A DNA stretch of 7,424 bases from Caulobacter sp. (GTDB taxonomy: Bacteria; Pseudomonadota; Alphaproteobacteria; Caulobacterales; Caulobacteraceae), in assembly GCA_014378155.1 (NCBI GenBank), contig JACMOF010000503.1, forward strand, positions 1 through 7,424, in the 5' to 3' direction. The notes under the pieces were generated by a model. The model ran no database searches. It was given only the letters and a program-made list of their open reading frames with translations, and was not told the DNA's origin. Shown piece after piece: positions 1-6,259 of this stretch. Made by a program: the position numbers and the translations under genes. Every line of letters begins with the position of its first letter. The first letter of the stretch is position 1.

Positions 1-30
1 CTGGCCAAGCGCGACCAGCGCAACGACTAA
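1..30 (+). CDS. C-terminal end of an unidentified gene
   Basis: The first ten codons read LAKRDQRND followed by a TAA stop at 28-30. The tail is short and highly charged, and the body of the gene lies outside the window, so no function can be given. That it is a real gene end is inferred from the strong terminator 23 bases after the stop, oriented so that it can end this transcript. The frame is open from base 1 to the stop. Confidence 0.6.
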   Translation: MAKRDQRND

Positions 31-52
31 CCTCGACTGAGACCCGATACGG

Positions 53-83
53 AAAAGCCCCGCCGGCAACGGCGGGGCTTTTT
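53..83. terminator. Bidirectional Rho-independent terminator
   Basis: A perfect 12-bp inverted repeat pairs 53-64 (AAAAGCCCCGCC) with 71-82 (GGCGGGGCTTTT) around a six-base loop at 65-70. The GC-rich core is followed by TTTTT at 79-83 on the + strand and by a matching T run on the minus strand. It sits between the stop of the + strand gene (30) and the stop of the acylase (91), so it can end both converging transcripts. Confidence 0.93.
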
Positions 84-90
84 GCTGGGC

Positions 91-2307
91 CTAAGGCTTT
101 CCTTCGCCCGGCCGATACGCCCGCTCGACGTGGCCCTTCAACTCGTCCGGATAGAAATACACCGCCCGCAGGTCCCCCGCCGCATAACGTTGGGCCTGGT
201 CGCCGAAGTGCTTGGACCCTGGATCGCCGCTCTCGCCGCCGGCCGAGACGGCCATGGCCTTCACCCGCGGTCCGAACTCCACCGCCGCCACGAAGCTGTT
301 GCCGCTGGTCCCGTAGTACCTCCGGGTTCCCGGATAGCGTTTGGCCCCGAACGAGGCCAGCGAGCCCCACTGTGCCGAGGCGAAGGGTACGGGGACCGAG
401 GGCTTGGCGTCGTCGAAGTGCTGGACGATGGCGTCGTCATTGCGTTGGAAGCGGTTGATCTGGCCCCAGGGCGTGCGCCAGTCGCCGAAGTCGGCGGTCA
501 AGCGATCCGAGGCCTCCGCCAGGGCCGCCAGCTTCTGGGCGGGCGTCGCCTCGGCCATGGCCTTGTAGGCCGATATGCCCTGCTTTTTGGCCTCGGCCGC
601 CGACTTCGCCCACAGGGCCTCGCCCCAGAAGACCGCCAGTGAGGTCTCGGTCGAGGTGGCCGACCACCGGTAATCCCAGCCCTTCAACGCCGCCATCTGC
701 GCGGCCAGGCGGGCCTTGGTCGGATCGCCGTCGGGCGTGGCGTCATAGGCCTTGGCCAGCGTCGGGATCAGTTCGGCGAAGGCGGTCAGATAGGGGTCAT
801 AGGCTGCGGCGATCAGGCCGGGCAGGGTGAAGTCCTTGCGGCCGCTCAGCACCAGGGTGGCGTGGACGCCCCGCGGTGTCTCGCCCACGGTGTCCATGTA
901 GCGCGGGAAGTCGGCTTGCTTGGGGCTGTAGGGGCCGGCCATCGAATAGGGCCAGTTATTGGTGTTCATCAGCCAGCCATTGGGTGGGGTCTTCATATGC
1001 GGCGCTTCGGACAGCGTGTGCAGGCCGTTCCAGTCCGTGGCCGGGTCGGCGCCATCGACCGGCTTGGTGTAATCGAAGCGGTCGTCGCGCTGAGGAATGA
1101 ACTGCGGGTGCAGATAGGCGATCTCGCCCTTGTCGTCGGCGAACAGGGTGTTGTTCGACGAATTGCCCTTGAGCTCGGCCACCTTGAGAAAGCTGGCATA
1201 GTCGCTGGTCTTGGTGCGCAGATAGGACTGCTGCAGCGCCTCGACCGGACGGTACATCATGGCGAAGGCGATCCACTTGCCGTCCTGGGCGCGGACGATC
1301 GGACCGTGATGGGTGCGGTAGGTGGTAAAGGTCTTCTTGGCCAGCAAACCATCGGTGGTCCTGTAGGGGACCTCGACGGTCGCTGCCGTCACTGGGCGTT
1401 CCTCGGTCCCATAGCGGTAGACCAGCTTGCCGTCCTTCTTCTGAATCGTCTCGGCGAACTCATCCACCACATCGACGGTGCTGGAGGTGTGCATCCAGCC
1501 GGCATGGGCGTTGAAGCCCTGATAGATAAAGAACTGCCCCCAGGTCGCCGCGCCATAGGCGTTCAGCCCCGCGTCGCTGGTCATCTGGAGTTCGGAGCGG
1601 AAGAAGAACGAGGTGTGCGGGTTGATCAGCAGAAGGGCGTGGCCGTCCTGCGTGATCGACGGCGCGATGGCGATCCCATTGGAGCCGGTCGGCTCCTTGA
1701 AGGCCATGGCGTCTGCGACCTCTCGGGCCCGCGTCTCGGCCAAGGCGACGGGCTTGCCATAGAACGCCTCCAGCTCGCCCAGCGAGATCCGCTCGACATC
1801 GCCGCCGATGCTGCCTTCGGTAAAGCTCAGCGCCATCCACGGCTCGAAATGGGTGATGACCTTGGGCTTGGTGGCCGGATGGGTGGCCAGGTAGAAGTTC
1901 AGCCCGTCGGCCCAAGCGTCCATCAGCGCCTTCAGCCAGGGCGGGCTGGTGGCGTAGCGGGCCTGAAGGTCGGCCGGATCGACGAACAGCTTCATCCGCA
2001 GGTCCTGCCAGACCGCCTTCTCGCCGCCCCCCAACGCCACGGGCGCCTCGGCCGTGCGGCCCAGGGCGGTCAGGTAGTTGGTCTCGACGCGGTTGAAGTC
2101 GTCCTCGGCCTGGGCATAGACCATGCCGAACACCGCATCGCTGTCGCTCTTGCCGTGGACATGGGCGATCCCCCAGTCGTCGCGGACGATCTCGACCCGG
2201 GCGGCGATGGCGCGCTGGCGGGCCAGGTCGGTCCCGGGCGCCGCCAGGGCCGAGCCAGCCAGGGCCAGGCAGGCGGTCGTCATCAGCAGGAATTTATGGA
2301 TATGCAC
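91..2307 (-). CDS. Exported penicillin acylase family Ntn hydrolase
   Basis: A 738-aa precursor of the penicillin amidase / acyl-homoserine-lactone acylase family (Ntn hydrolases that cut themselves into two chains and hydrolyse amide bonds). Residues 1-22 form a signal peptide (Lys5, a hydrophobic core, SALA before the cut), so the enzyme is probably periplasmic. Residues 60-75 carry the family motif YAQAEDDF. The GSNG motif at 208-211 gives Ser209 as the predicted first residue of the beta chain and nucleophile. His231 and Val278 fall 22 and 69 residues after it, the spacing recalled for PvdQ-type acylases. Asn450/Asn451 in NTNNWPYS probably supply the oxyanion-hole Asn. Length is normal and no lesion is seen. 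The start is GTG at 2307, supported by a Shine-Dalgarno sequence six bases upstream; the next ATG, at residue 9, would cut into the signal peptide. The gene stands alone. Its substrate (beta-lactam, N-acyl homoserine lactone or another acyl amide) cannot be read from sequence. Confidence 0.92.
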   Translation of the reverse strand: MHIHKFLLMTTACLALAGSALAAPGTDLARQRAIAARVEIVRDDWGIAHVHGKSDSDAVFGMVYAQAEDDFNRVETNYLTALGRTAEAPVALGGGEKAVWQDLRMKLFVDPADLQARYATSPPWLKALMDAWADGLNFYLATHPATKPKVITHFEPWMALSFTEGSIGGDVERISLGELEAFYGKPVALAETRAREVADAMAFKEPTGSNGIAIAPSITQDGHALLLINPHTSFFFRSELQMTSDAGLNAYGAATWGQFFIYQGFNAHAGWMHTSSTVDVVDEFAETIQKKDGKLVYRYGTEERPVTAATVEVPYRTTDGLLAKKTFTTYRTHHGPIVRAQDGKWIAFAMMYRPVEALQQSYLRTKTSDYASFLKVAELKGNSSNNTLFADDKGEIAYLHPQFIPQRDDRFDYTKPVDGADPATDWNGLHTLSEAPHMKTPPNGWLMNTNNWPYSMAGPYSPKQADFPRYMDTVGETPRGVHATLVLSGRKDFTLPGLIAAAYDPYLTAFAELIPTLAKAYDATPDGDPTKARLAAQMAALKGWDYRWSATSTETSLAVFWGEALWAKSAAEAKKQGISAYKAMAEATPAQKLAALAEASDRLTADFGDWRTPWGQINRFQRNDDAIVQHFDDAKPSVPVPFASAQWGSLASFGAKRYPGTRRYYGTSGNSFVAAVEFGPRVKAMAVSAGGESGDPGSKHFGDQAQRYAAGDLRAVYFYPDELKGHVERAYRPGEGKP

Positions 2308-2313
2308 GACAGA

Positions 2314-2319
2314 CCCCTC
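2314..2319 (-). promoter_or_regulatory. Ribosome binding site fixing the acylase GTG start
   Basis: On the minus strand GAGGGG lies six bases before the GTG at 2307. It favours this start over the ATG eight codons later and so keeps the full signal peptide. Confidence 0.65.
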
Positions 2320-2462
2320 AAGCCTGGGCCCTGCCCCCGGCGAGGGACGGTCGGGCGCCGCGCGGGCCTTGTCCAGACCGAACAGACAGCGATGCGTTCG
2401 GCCGACCGGCGGGCGAGAAGCTGGGAGGGGGGACGCTGAACCGCCGGGCCTCGCTGACCCGA

Positions 2463-2605
2463 TCGCCTAAACCTCACGCGATCCCCGCCGACGAGGGAAG
2501 GCGTCGTAGCCCGCCTCGCGCCAGGCCTTGCGCTGAACATGGGTCGTGTCGGGGTCAGTCACGTTCGCCCACCATTGCGGCCGAGTGGCGCTCTTAGGGA
2601 GCATG
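2463..2605 (-). pseudogene. C-terminal half of a split DUF7662-like gene
   Basis: Reading the minus strand down from about 2605, the frame gives MLPKSATRPQWWAN, then a stretch with THVQRKAWREAGYDAF. This resembles the second half of a small (about 80 aa) domain whose members read LPxSAR..WWAN...HVQ..AW..AGY.AFL...V.F.R. The family name DUF7662 is from memory. After GYDAF the frame runs into PRRRGSREV and a stop at 2467. Removing one base from the GGG at 2495-2497 (+ strand) lets it continue as LVGGDRVRFRR, the expected family ending, so an extra base has broken the frame. The N-terminal half of the domain is missing here and lies on the opposite strand just to the right. The function of the family is unknown to me. 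Confidence 0.72.
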
Positions 2606-2628
2606 GCGCGTTCCGTCTTGCTGAATGG

Positions 2629-2724
2629 ATGGCCAAGTACGATCCCCTGTGCGGACACTTGCGTCGCCAACGGCACGCTGAGTTCGAACTAACCTTCGTC
2701 GAGATCGAGCGCATCCTCGGCGCG
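2629..2724 (+). pseudogene. N-terminal half of the split DUF7662-like gene, inverted
   Basis: From ATG 2629 the + strand reads MAKYDPLCGHLRR, then ELTFVEIERILGA ending at 2724. This matches the first half of the same small domain (typical form YDPL..L......LTF.EIE.ILG). After ILGA the frame loses all resemblance and runs on to a stop at 2776-2778. Joining the base before the GCGC at 2720-2723 to the minus strand at the GCGC of 2606-2609 gives ERILGA-MLPKSA in frame, which is the expected domain order, with a total of about 79 residues. The simplest reading is a micro-inversion of about 110 bp. No convincing ribosome binding site precedes ATG 2629. Confidence 0.7.
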
Positions 2725-2874
2725 ATCCGGACCCGTCGAATCCGTTACCAATACAGCTTCATTGGAGAACAGGCTTGAAATGGAGCAGCGCAGCCTCTTT
2801 GTTTCGGTTGTCGCTGCGTAACAGGCGCGCCGCAGCGTCGAGCAAGGGCGACTGCCATCCGAAGGAAGTGGCAA

Positions 2875-2900
2875 CGCGCCTGTGGAAATCCACAGGTGCG
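2875..2900. repeat. 26-bp near-perfect palindrome
   Basis: Arms of 12 bases (2875-2886 and 2889-2900) flank an AA spacer, with one mismatch (G2878/T2897, a possible G-U pair in RNA). The inner core CCTGTGGA-AA-TCCACAGG is perfect. No T run follows on either strand, so it is not a standard terminator. It lies between two gene remnants and could be an operator-like dyad, a dispersed repeat, or a relic of mobile DNA. Confidence 0.6.
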
Positions 2901-2938
2901 CGGATCGGCCGTTCGAGGCCTCCTCTGTCCACGATGCG

Positions 2939-3177
2939 TCATGTCGACGCCGTCAAGCCCAGTCCGGCGCCGCAGGCCCAGACCGAGGGCAGTCCGCCCC
3001 ATCCGACCCACGTGCCGATCGCGCCCAGGAGGCGCGGATCGCGGTCCCCCATGCCTGCCGGCCGCGCAGCTTCTCGTAGGCGACCGCGATCGCGGCCAGG
3101 GCGCCGTAGCCGGCGAAGCTCCCGATGCAGGGGGCCAGCGCCAAGGCGACGAACGTCCAGAGAAGATCGGTGGTCAC
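2939..3177 (-). pseudogene. Degraded prepilin peptidase (A24) remnant
   Basis: The minus strand from GTG 3177 reads a hydrophobic N-terminus with ALALAPCIGSF, then AGYGALAAIAVAYEKLRGR. In the next frame it reads GMGDRDPRLLGAIGTWVG and GWGGLPSV to a TGA at 2939. In type IV prepilin peptidases GSF belongs near the N-terminus, and the AYRRLRGRxGxGxGDxKLLxAxGxWxGW block belongs over 100 residues later. The two appear fused by an internal deletion, removing the cysteine-rich region and the first catalytic Asp. A one-base deletion between about 3047 and 3056 shifts the frame: 239 bases remain where 240 would be in frame. The GxGD motif reads GDRD, with Gly replaced by Arg. Intact enzymes (about 250 aa) are inner-membrane aspartic proteases that process pilin leaders. 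Only about 80 codons remain, with no type II secretion or pilus genes nearby. The family call rests on pattern recognition. Confidence 0.68.
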
Positions 3178-3518
3178 CGTGCCGGCCCCTGTCCTCGCGC
3201 CTTGGCTTCAATGGCTGCATGGCATCGACGCCCGCGACAATTCGTGACGGCCGTTCCGCCCATGGTGGCGCGCGCGCCAGAGATAGCGTCCCGGACCTGG
3301 AGGGACCGCGCATCAGGAAAAGGTGTCTGCCCGTCTATAAGGTACTAAATCCAAGCTGCGCGGCCAAGCTCAATGGATGAACGGCGCCGGCCCCTATCCG
3401 CTCCAAACCGCCGCATGAGGTGTCACTCTAGCGCGATAAAAATGAGGGGAAATCTGTGGGATCGCGCAGCGCCTGGCATGGAGTTGCTGAGTAGAATTGG
3501 TATCTCAAGAGCAGTCCT
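3178..3518. other. Gene-free stretch left of the tRNA
   Basis: I recognise no gene, remnant or RNA here on either strand. Open frames through it are short or rich in Arg and Pro, as expected of shadow frames in GC-rich DNA. Two relatively AT-rich patches occur near 3336-3352 and 3435-3455. No clear terminator follows the tRNA 3' end at 3519, and I found no copy of the tRNA 3' end that would mark an attachment site. Confidence 0.5.
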
Positions 3519-3594
3519 TGGTGGAGCCGAGGGGAATCGAACCCCTGACCTCCTCATTGCGAACGAGGCGCTCTACCATCTGAGCTACGGCCCC
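3519..3594 (-). tRNA. tRNA-Ala (anticodon CGC)
   Basis: The minus strand folds into a complete 76-base cloverleaf. The acceptor stem pairs GGGGCCG with CGGCTCC and contains the G3-U70 pair that identifies alanine tRNAs, followed by A73 and an encoded CCA. The D arm starts GCTC and closes with GAGC. The anticodon stem CCTCG/TGAGG holds the loop TTCGCAA, giving anticodon CGC, which reads GCG codons. The T arm is AGGGG-TTCGATT-CCCCT. GCG should be well used in such a GC-rich genome. The gene stands alone with its own promoter and diverges from yggT. Confidence 0.97.
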
Positions 3595-3605
3595 AAGGAA
3601 GCGGG

Positions 3606-3634
3606 GGAATACGGCGGGGCGGCTTATGCGTCAA
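3606..3634 (-). promoter_or_regulatory. Promoter of tRNA-Ala
   Basis: On the minus strand TTGACG (3629-3634) is followed after exactly 17 bases by TATTCC (3606-3611). Eleven bases then separate the -10 from the first base of the tRNA. The -35 matches the alphaproteobacterial housekeeping consensus, and the position predicts transcription starting just before the mature 5' end. Confidence 0.72.
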
Positions 3635-3650
3635 GCACGGTGTTGCGTCC

Positions 3651-3678
3651 TTGGCGCGATACGGCCGAAGGGCTACAT
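3651..3678 (+). promoter_or_regulatory. Possible yggT promoter
   Basis: TTGGCG (3651-3656) is followed by GCTACAT (3672-3678), resembling the Caulobacter housekeeping -35 and GCTA-type -10. Transcription would start near 3685, about 25 bases before the ATG. It would be divergent from the tRNA promoter. The match is modest. Confidence 0.35.
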
Positions 3679-3709
3679 GCGTCTCCATAACGTCACGTAG
3701 GGAACGCCC

Positions 3710-4012
3710 ATGGGCTCGGCTATCGTCTGGTTGGTCAACACCGTTATCGGCATGGCCATCTTCTTCATCTTCGCCAGGGCTATCGTCGGCTGGCTAGTGC
3801 AGTTCGACATCATCAACACCCGCAACCACTTTGTCTTCCAGGTGCTGACCATGTTGGAGCGAGTCACCGACCCGGTGCTGCGTCCGATCCAGCGCGTGGT
3901 CCCGCCGCTCGGGGGCATCGACTTCAGCCCGGTCGTCGCCTGGTTGGCCCTGACGGTGATCCGCATCCTGTTCAACGTCTATCTGGCCCCGCCGCTCCTC
4001 GTCCTGGGCTAG
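3710..4012 (+). CDS. yggT: YggT family integral membrane protein
   Basis: A 100-aa protein with two hydrophobic segments (about residues 4-30 and 74-97) joined by a polar loop. The loop carries the YggT signature, TDPVLRPIQRVVPPLGGIDFSP around residues 53-74. The length is typical of single-repeat YggT proteins. The protein is expected in the inner membrane; in other bacteria the family has been linked to osmotic or ion-stress tolerance and, in relatives, to cell division or organelle placement, but its biochemical role is not settled. The ATG at 3710 is supported by AGGGAA at 3699-3704, five bases upstream. The usual next gene in this context is a DUF167 protein, and here that gene is broken. 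Confidence 0.93.
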   Translation: MGSAIVWLVNTVIGMAIFFIFARAIVGWLVQFDIINTRNHFVFQVLTMLERVTDPVLRPIQRVVPPLGGIDFSPVVAWLALTVIRILFNVYLAPPLLVLG

Positions 4013-4018
4013 CCACAC

Positions 4019-4243
4019 ATCGCCGTGCGGACATACCCCGCGCGGCGATAGAGCGGCGTCGACAGCTGAGTGGTCGACGCCGGCGGACGACCCTATCTGA
4101 AGGTGCGGGTCGCCGCCCCACCCGTCGAGGGCGCCGCTAACGCTGGCCTGCTGGTCTTCCTCTCCAAGACCCTGGACCTGCCCGGGTCGGGCCTCACCCT
4201 TGTCTCCGGCGCCGGGGCGCGGCTTAAGCTGATGCAGATCTAA
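4019..4243 (+). pseudogene. Broken DUF167 (YggU-type) gene
   Basis: From 4070 the frame reads GGRPYLKVRVAAPPVEGAAN and then LTLVSGAGARLKLMQI to TAA at 4241-4243, the core and end of a DUF167 protein. The expected N-terminus is present but scrambled. IAVR is encoded at 4019-4030 in this frame. TPRGDRAASTAEW follows at 4035-4073 in another frame, and the rest returns to the first frame. In-frame stops occur at 4049 (TAG) and 4067 (TGA), and no start codon or ribosome binding site is visible before IAVR. Two compensating indels, near 4031-4034 and near 4070-4074, explain the pattern. Only six bases separate it from the yggT stop, fitting an ancestral yggT-yggU operon. A 57-aa product from GTG 4070 is possible but lacks a ribosome binding site. 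Sequencing error is an alternative, though several lesions argue against it. The family's function is poorly defined. Confidence 0.78.
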
Positions 4244-4516
4244 GGCTGCGACCCGTTGTCGCTGCAGAGAAAGTTCGGCGTCCGCCCGGCCACGCCGTCT
4301 GGAACCACGGGACAAGGAACGGTCGCGAATCTCACCTTGTGTCGCACTCGCGGTCAAAAAGCCCCTGTTGGGCAACGTAGCAGGTTGGTTTCGGTCGCCA
4401 CGCGCCAAGAGTCGCGCCGATGAGACGCTCGCTTTCATCCCCTCTTAGTCAAAGCGTTCTATGCTATGAGCTAGGTCCATCGCGCGACGGGGGTCGCGGG
4501 ATCACCCGGGGGCGGC

Positions 4517-6259
4517 GTGAGCATCAACGAACATCAGTCGGGTGAGGTGCGGGCGGCGATCGCGCGGCGGGGCAACGTTTATCTGCGCGTGCTCGCCACC
4601 GTGATGATCGCCCTGATGTTGCACGTCTTCATCGGCGCCGCCTGGACCTGGGTCTGGGCCGGCGTCTATGCGAGCGCCCAACTGGTGGAGCTTTTTCTGA
4701 TCCAGGCGGCGATCAAGCATCCCGGGGTCGGCTTCCAGGGCTGGCGGCGGATCGCGGTGGGGATCATGCCGGTCGTCACCTCGGCGATCTTCGGTTTTCT
4801 CGCTTTGCCGCTGTTCGCCTCGCACGAGCGCTTCGCCCCCACCCTGGGCGGCCTGCTGCTGGCCGGGGCCCTGCTCAATGTCATCGTCGTCAACAGCAGC
4901 CTGAGGTCGGCGACGATCTCGGCCGCCGCGCCCCACCTGATCTATCTGATGATCGTGCCGTTCGTGGCCAGGGCCGCCAATCCCGGCGCCCCCCTGGCCA
5001 ACGCCCTGTGGTTCGGCGTCATCCTGCTGATCATCTCGGTCGCGGTGGCGGGCCGCACCCTGGAGAAGGCCCTGAATGCCGAGGCCGCCGCCAAGGACGA
5101 GGCCGAGCGTCGGCGGCACGAGGCCGAGGAAGCCGTGGCGGCCAAGTCGGCCTTCGTGGCGATGATCAGCCATGAGCTGCGCACCCCGATCAGCGCCATC
5201 CTGGCCGGCGCCGCGCGCCTGCACAGCGACGTGCCCGACGCGGCCTCCAAGACCCACGCCCAGTTGATCGGCGACGCCGGCGCCATGATGCGCACCCTGC
5301 TCAATGACCTGCTGGACCTGTCGCGTCTCGACGCGGGACGGATGGGTATCGAAAAGGTCCCGTTCGACCTGCGCCAATCGATGGCCGACACCCTGCGCCT
5401 TTGGCGCCCCGACGCCCAAAAGAAGGGCCTGCGTCTGCGGGTCGAGGGCGCGGCGCATCTACCGCGTTGGGTGGCCGGCGATCCCATGCGCCTGCGCCAG
5501 GTACTCAACAACCTGCTGTCCAACGCCATCAAGTTCACGCCGCGCGGCGCGGTCACCGTGCGCCTGGCCGCGCGCGAAGACGGCGAGGCGCTGATCTTCG
5601 AGGTCGTGGTCGCCGACACCGGGCCTGGCCTGAGCGAAGAGCAACTGGACCGGCTGTTCACGCCGTTCGACCAACTGGCCTCGGCCGTGGTGCGCGAGCA
5701 TGGCGGCTCGGGCCTTGGCCTAGTGATCAGCCGCGAGCTGGCGCGCCTGATGGGCGGCGACCTGACGGTGACCAGCAAGCCCGGCAAGGGTTCAAAGTTC
5801 CGGCTGGAAATCCGCGTCGAAGCGGCCGAGCGCGCGGACGACCGCGTCGCCGGCGCTTCGATCGCTGGCGCCCGGGTGCTGGTGGTCGACGACCACGTGG
5901 TCAACCGCCGGGCCATCGAGCTGGTTTTGCAATCCTTCGGCATCCAGCCCACCCTGGCCGAATCCGGCGAGCGGGCCCTGGAGCTGCTGCAGTCCGAAAT
6001 GTTCGACGTCATCTTGATGGACATCTACATGCCCGGCATGGGCGGCCGCGACGCCACCCGGCAACTGCGGGCGAGCGAAGGTCCCAACCGCGACATCCCG
6101 GTGATCGCCGTCACCGCCTCCGCCACGCCGAAAGACTGGGAAGCCTGCCACGCCGCTGGCATGAACGCCCACGTCGCCAAGCCGATCGACCCCAGCCAGC
6201 TCTATACGGCGCTCAGTGAAGTGCTGTCGGCGGGGGTGATAAGCGCGGCGGCGGCTTAA
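4517..6259 (+). CDS. Six-TM hybrid sensor histidine kinase with receiver
   Basis: A 580-aa hybrid two-component kinase. Residues about 21-178 contain six predicted membrane helices with short loops, so there is no large periplasmic sensor domain. A charged, Ala/Glu-rich linker (182-210), probably coiled-coil, leads to HisKA with the H-box [11 protein letters not shown] (phosphorylated His219). The ATPase domain shows the N-box [12 protein letters not shown] (Asn336), the G1 box DTGPG (367-371) and the G2 box GGSGLGL (396-402). The receiver (about 452-570) has Asp458/Asp459, phospho-acceptor Asp502 in LMDIYMP, Thr533 and Lys555. All catalytic residues are present, so it should phosphorylate itself and pass phosphate to its own receiver. 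No Hpt or output domain is attached, and no response regulator gene lies nearby, so the final target is unknown. The start is GTG at 4517, with GGGGG four bases upstream. The 273 bases between the DUF167 remnant and this gene hold no recognised feature. Confidence 0.95.
   Translation: MSINEHQSGEVRAAIARRGNVYLRVLATVMIALMLHVFIGAAWTWVWAGVYASAQLVELFLIQAAIKHPGVGFQGWRRIAVGIMPVVTSAIFGFLALPLFASHERFAPTLGGLLLAGALLNVIVVNSSLRSATISAAAPHLIYLMIVPFVARAANPGAPLANALWFGVILLIISVAVAGRTLEKALNAEAAAKDEAERRRHEAEEAVAAKSAFVAMISHELRTPISAILAGAARLHSDVPDAASKTHAQLIGDAGAMMRTLLNDLLDLSRLDAGRMGIEKVPFDLRQSMADTLRLWRPDAQKKGLRLRVEGAAHLPRWVAGDPMRLRQVLNNLLSNAIKFTPRGAVTVRLAAREDGEALIFEVVVADTGPGLSEEQLDRLFTPFDQLASAVVREHGGSGLGLVISRELARLMGGDLTVTSKPGKGSKFRLEIRVEAAERADDRVAGASIAGARVLVVDDHVVNRRAIELVLQSFGIQPTLAESGERALELLQSEMFDVILMDIYMPGMGGRDATRQLRASEGPNRDIPVIAVTASATPKDWEACHAAGMNAHVAKPIDPSQLYTALSEVLSAGVISAAAA

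Noticed and set aside
862..2439. A 525-codon open frame on the + strand opposite the acylase gene
   Set aside because: It lies antisense to a gene with a signal peptide and catalytic motifs, and its product has no recognisable domain. Long antisense frames are expected in GC-rich coding DNA.
2775..3380. A 201-codon + strand frame across the prepilin peptidase remnant
   Set aside because: The product is rich in Arg, Pro and Ser, resembles no protein, and runs antisense to recognisable peptidase sequence.
3373..3690. A 105-codon + strand frame containing [24 protein letters not shown]
   Set aside because: This is the familiar false protein produced by reading a tRNA gene in antisense; the tRNA-Ala fully explains the sequence.
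4356..4373. A minus-strand hairpin followed by TTTTT (GCCC-AACAG-GGGC)
   Set aside because: The stem is only four base pairs and no minus-strand gene ends upstream of it.
4440..4475. A possible kinase promoter (TTAGTCA ... GCTATGAG)
   Set aside because: The -10 resembles the Caulobacter GCTA-type element only partly and the -35 match is poor, so I could not support it.
4502..5458. A 318-codon minus-strand frame opposite the kinase N-terminus
   Set aside because: It is a low-complexity, Gly/Gln/Arg-rich shadow of the kinase coding strand, with no domain.
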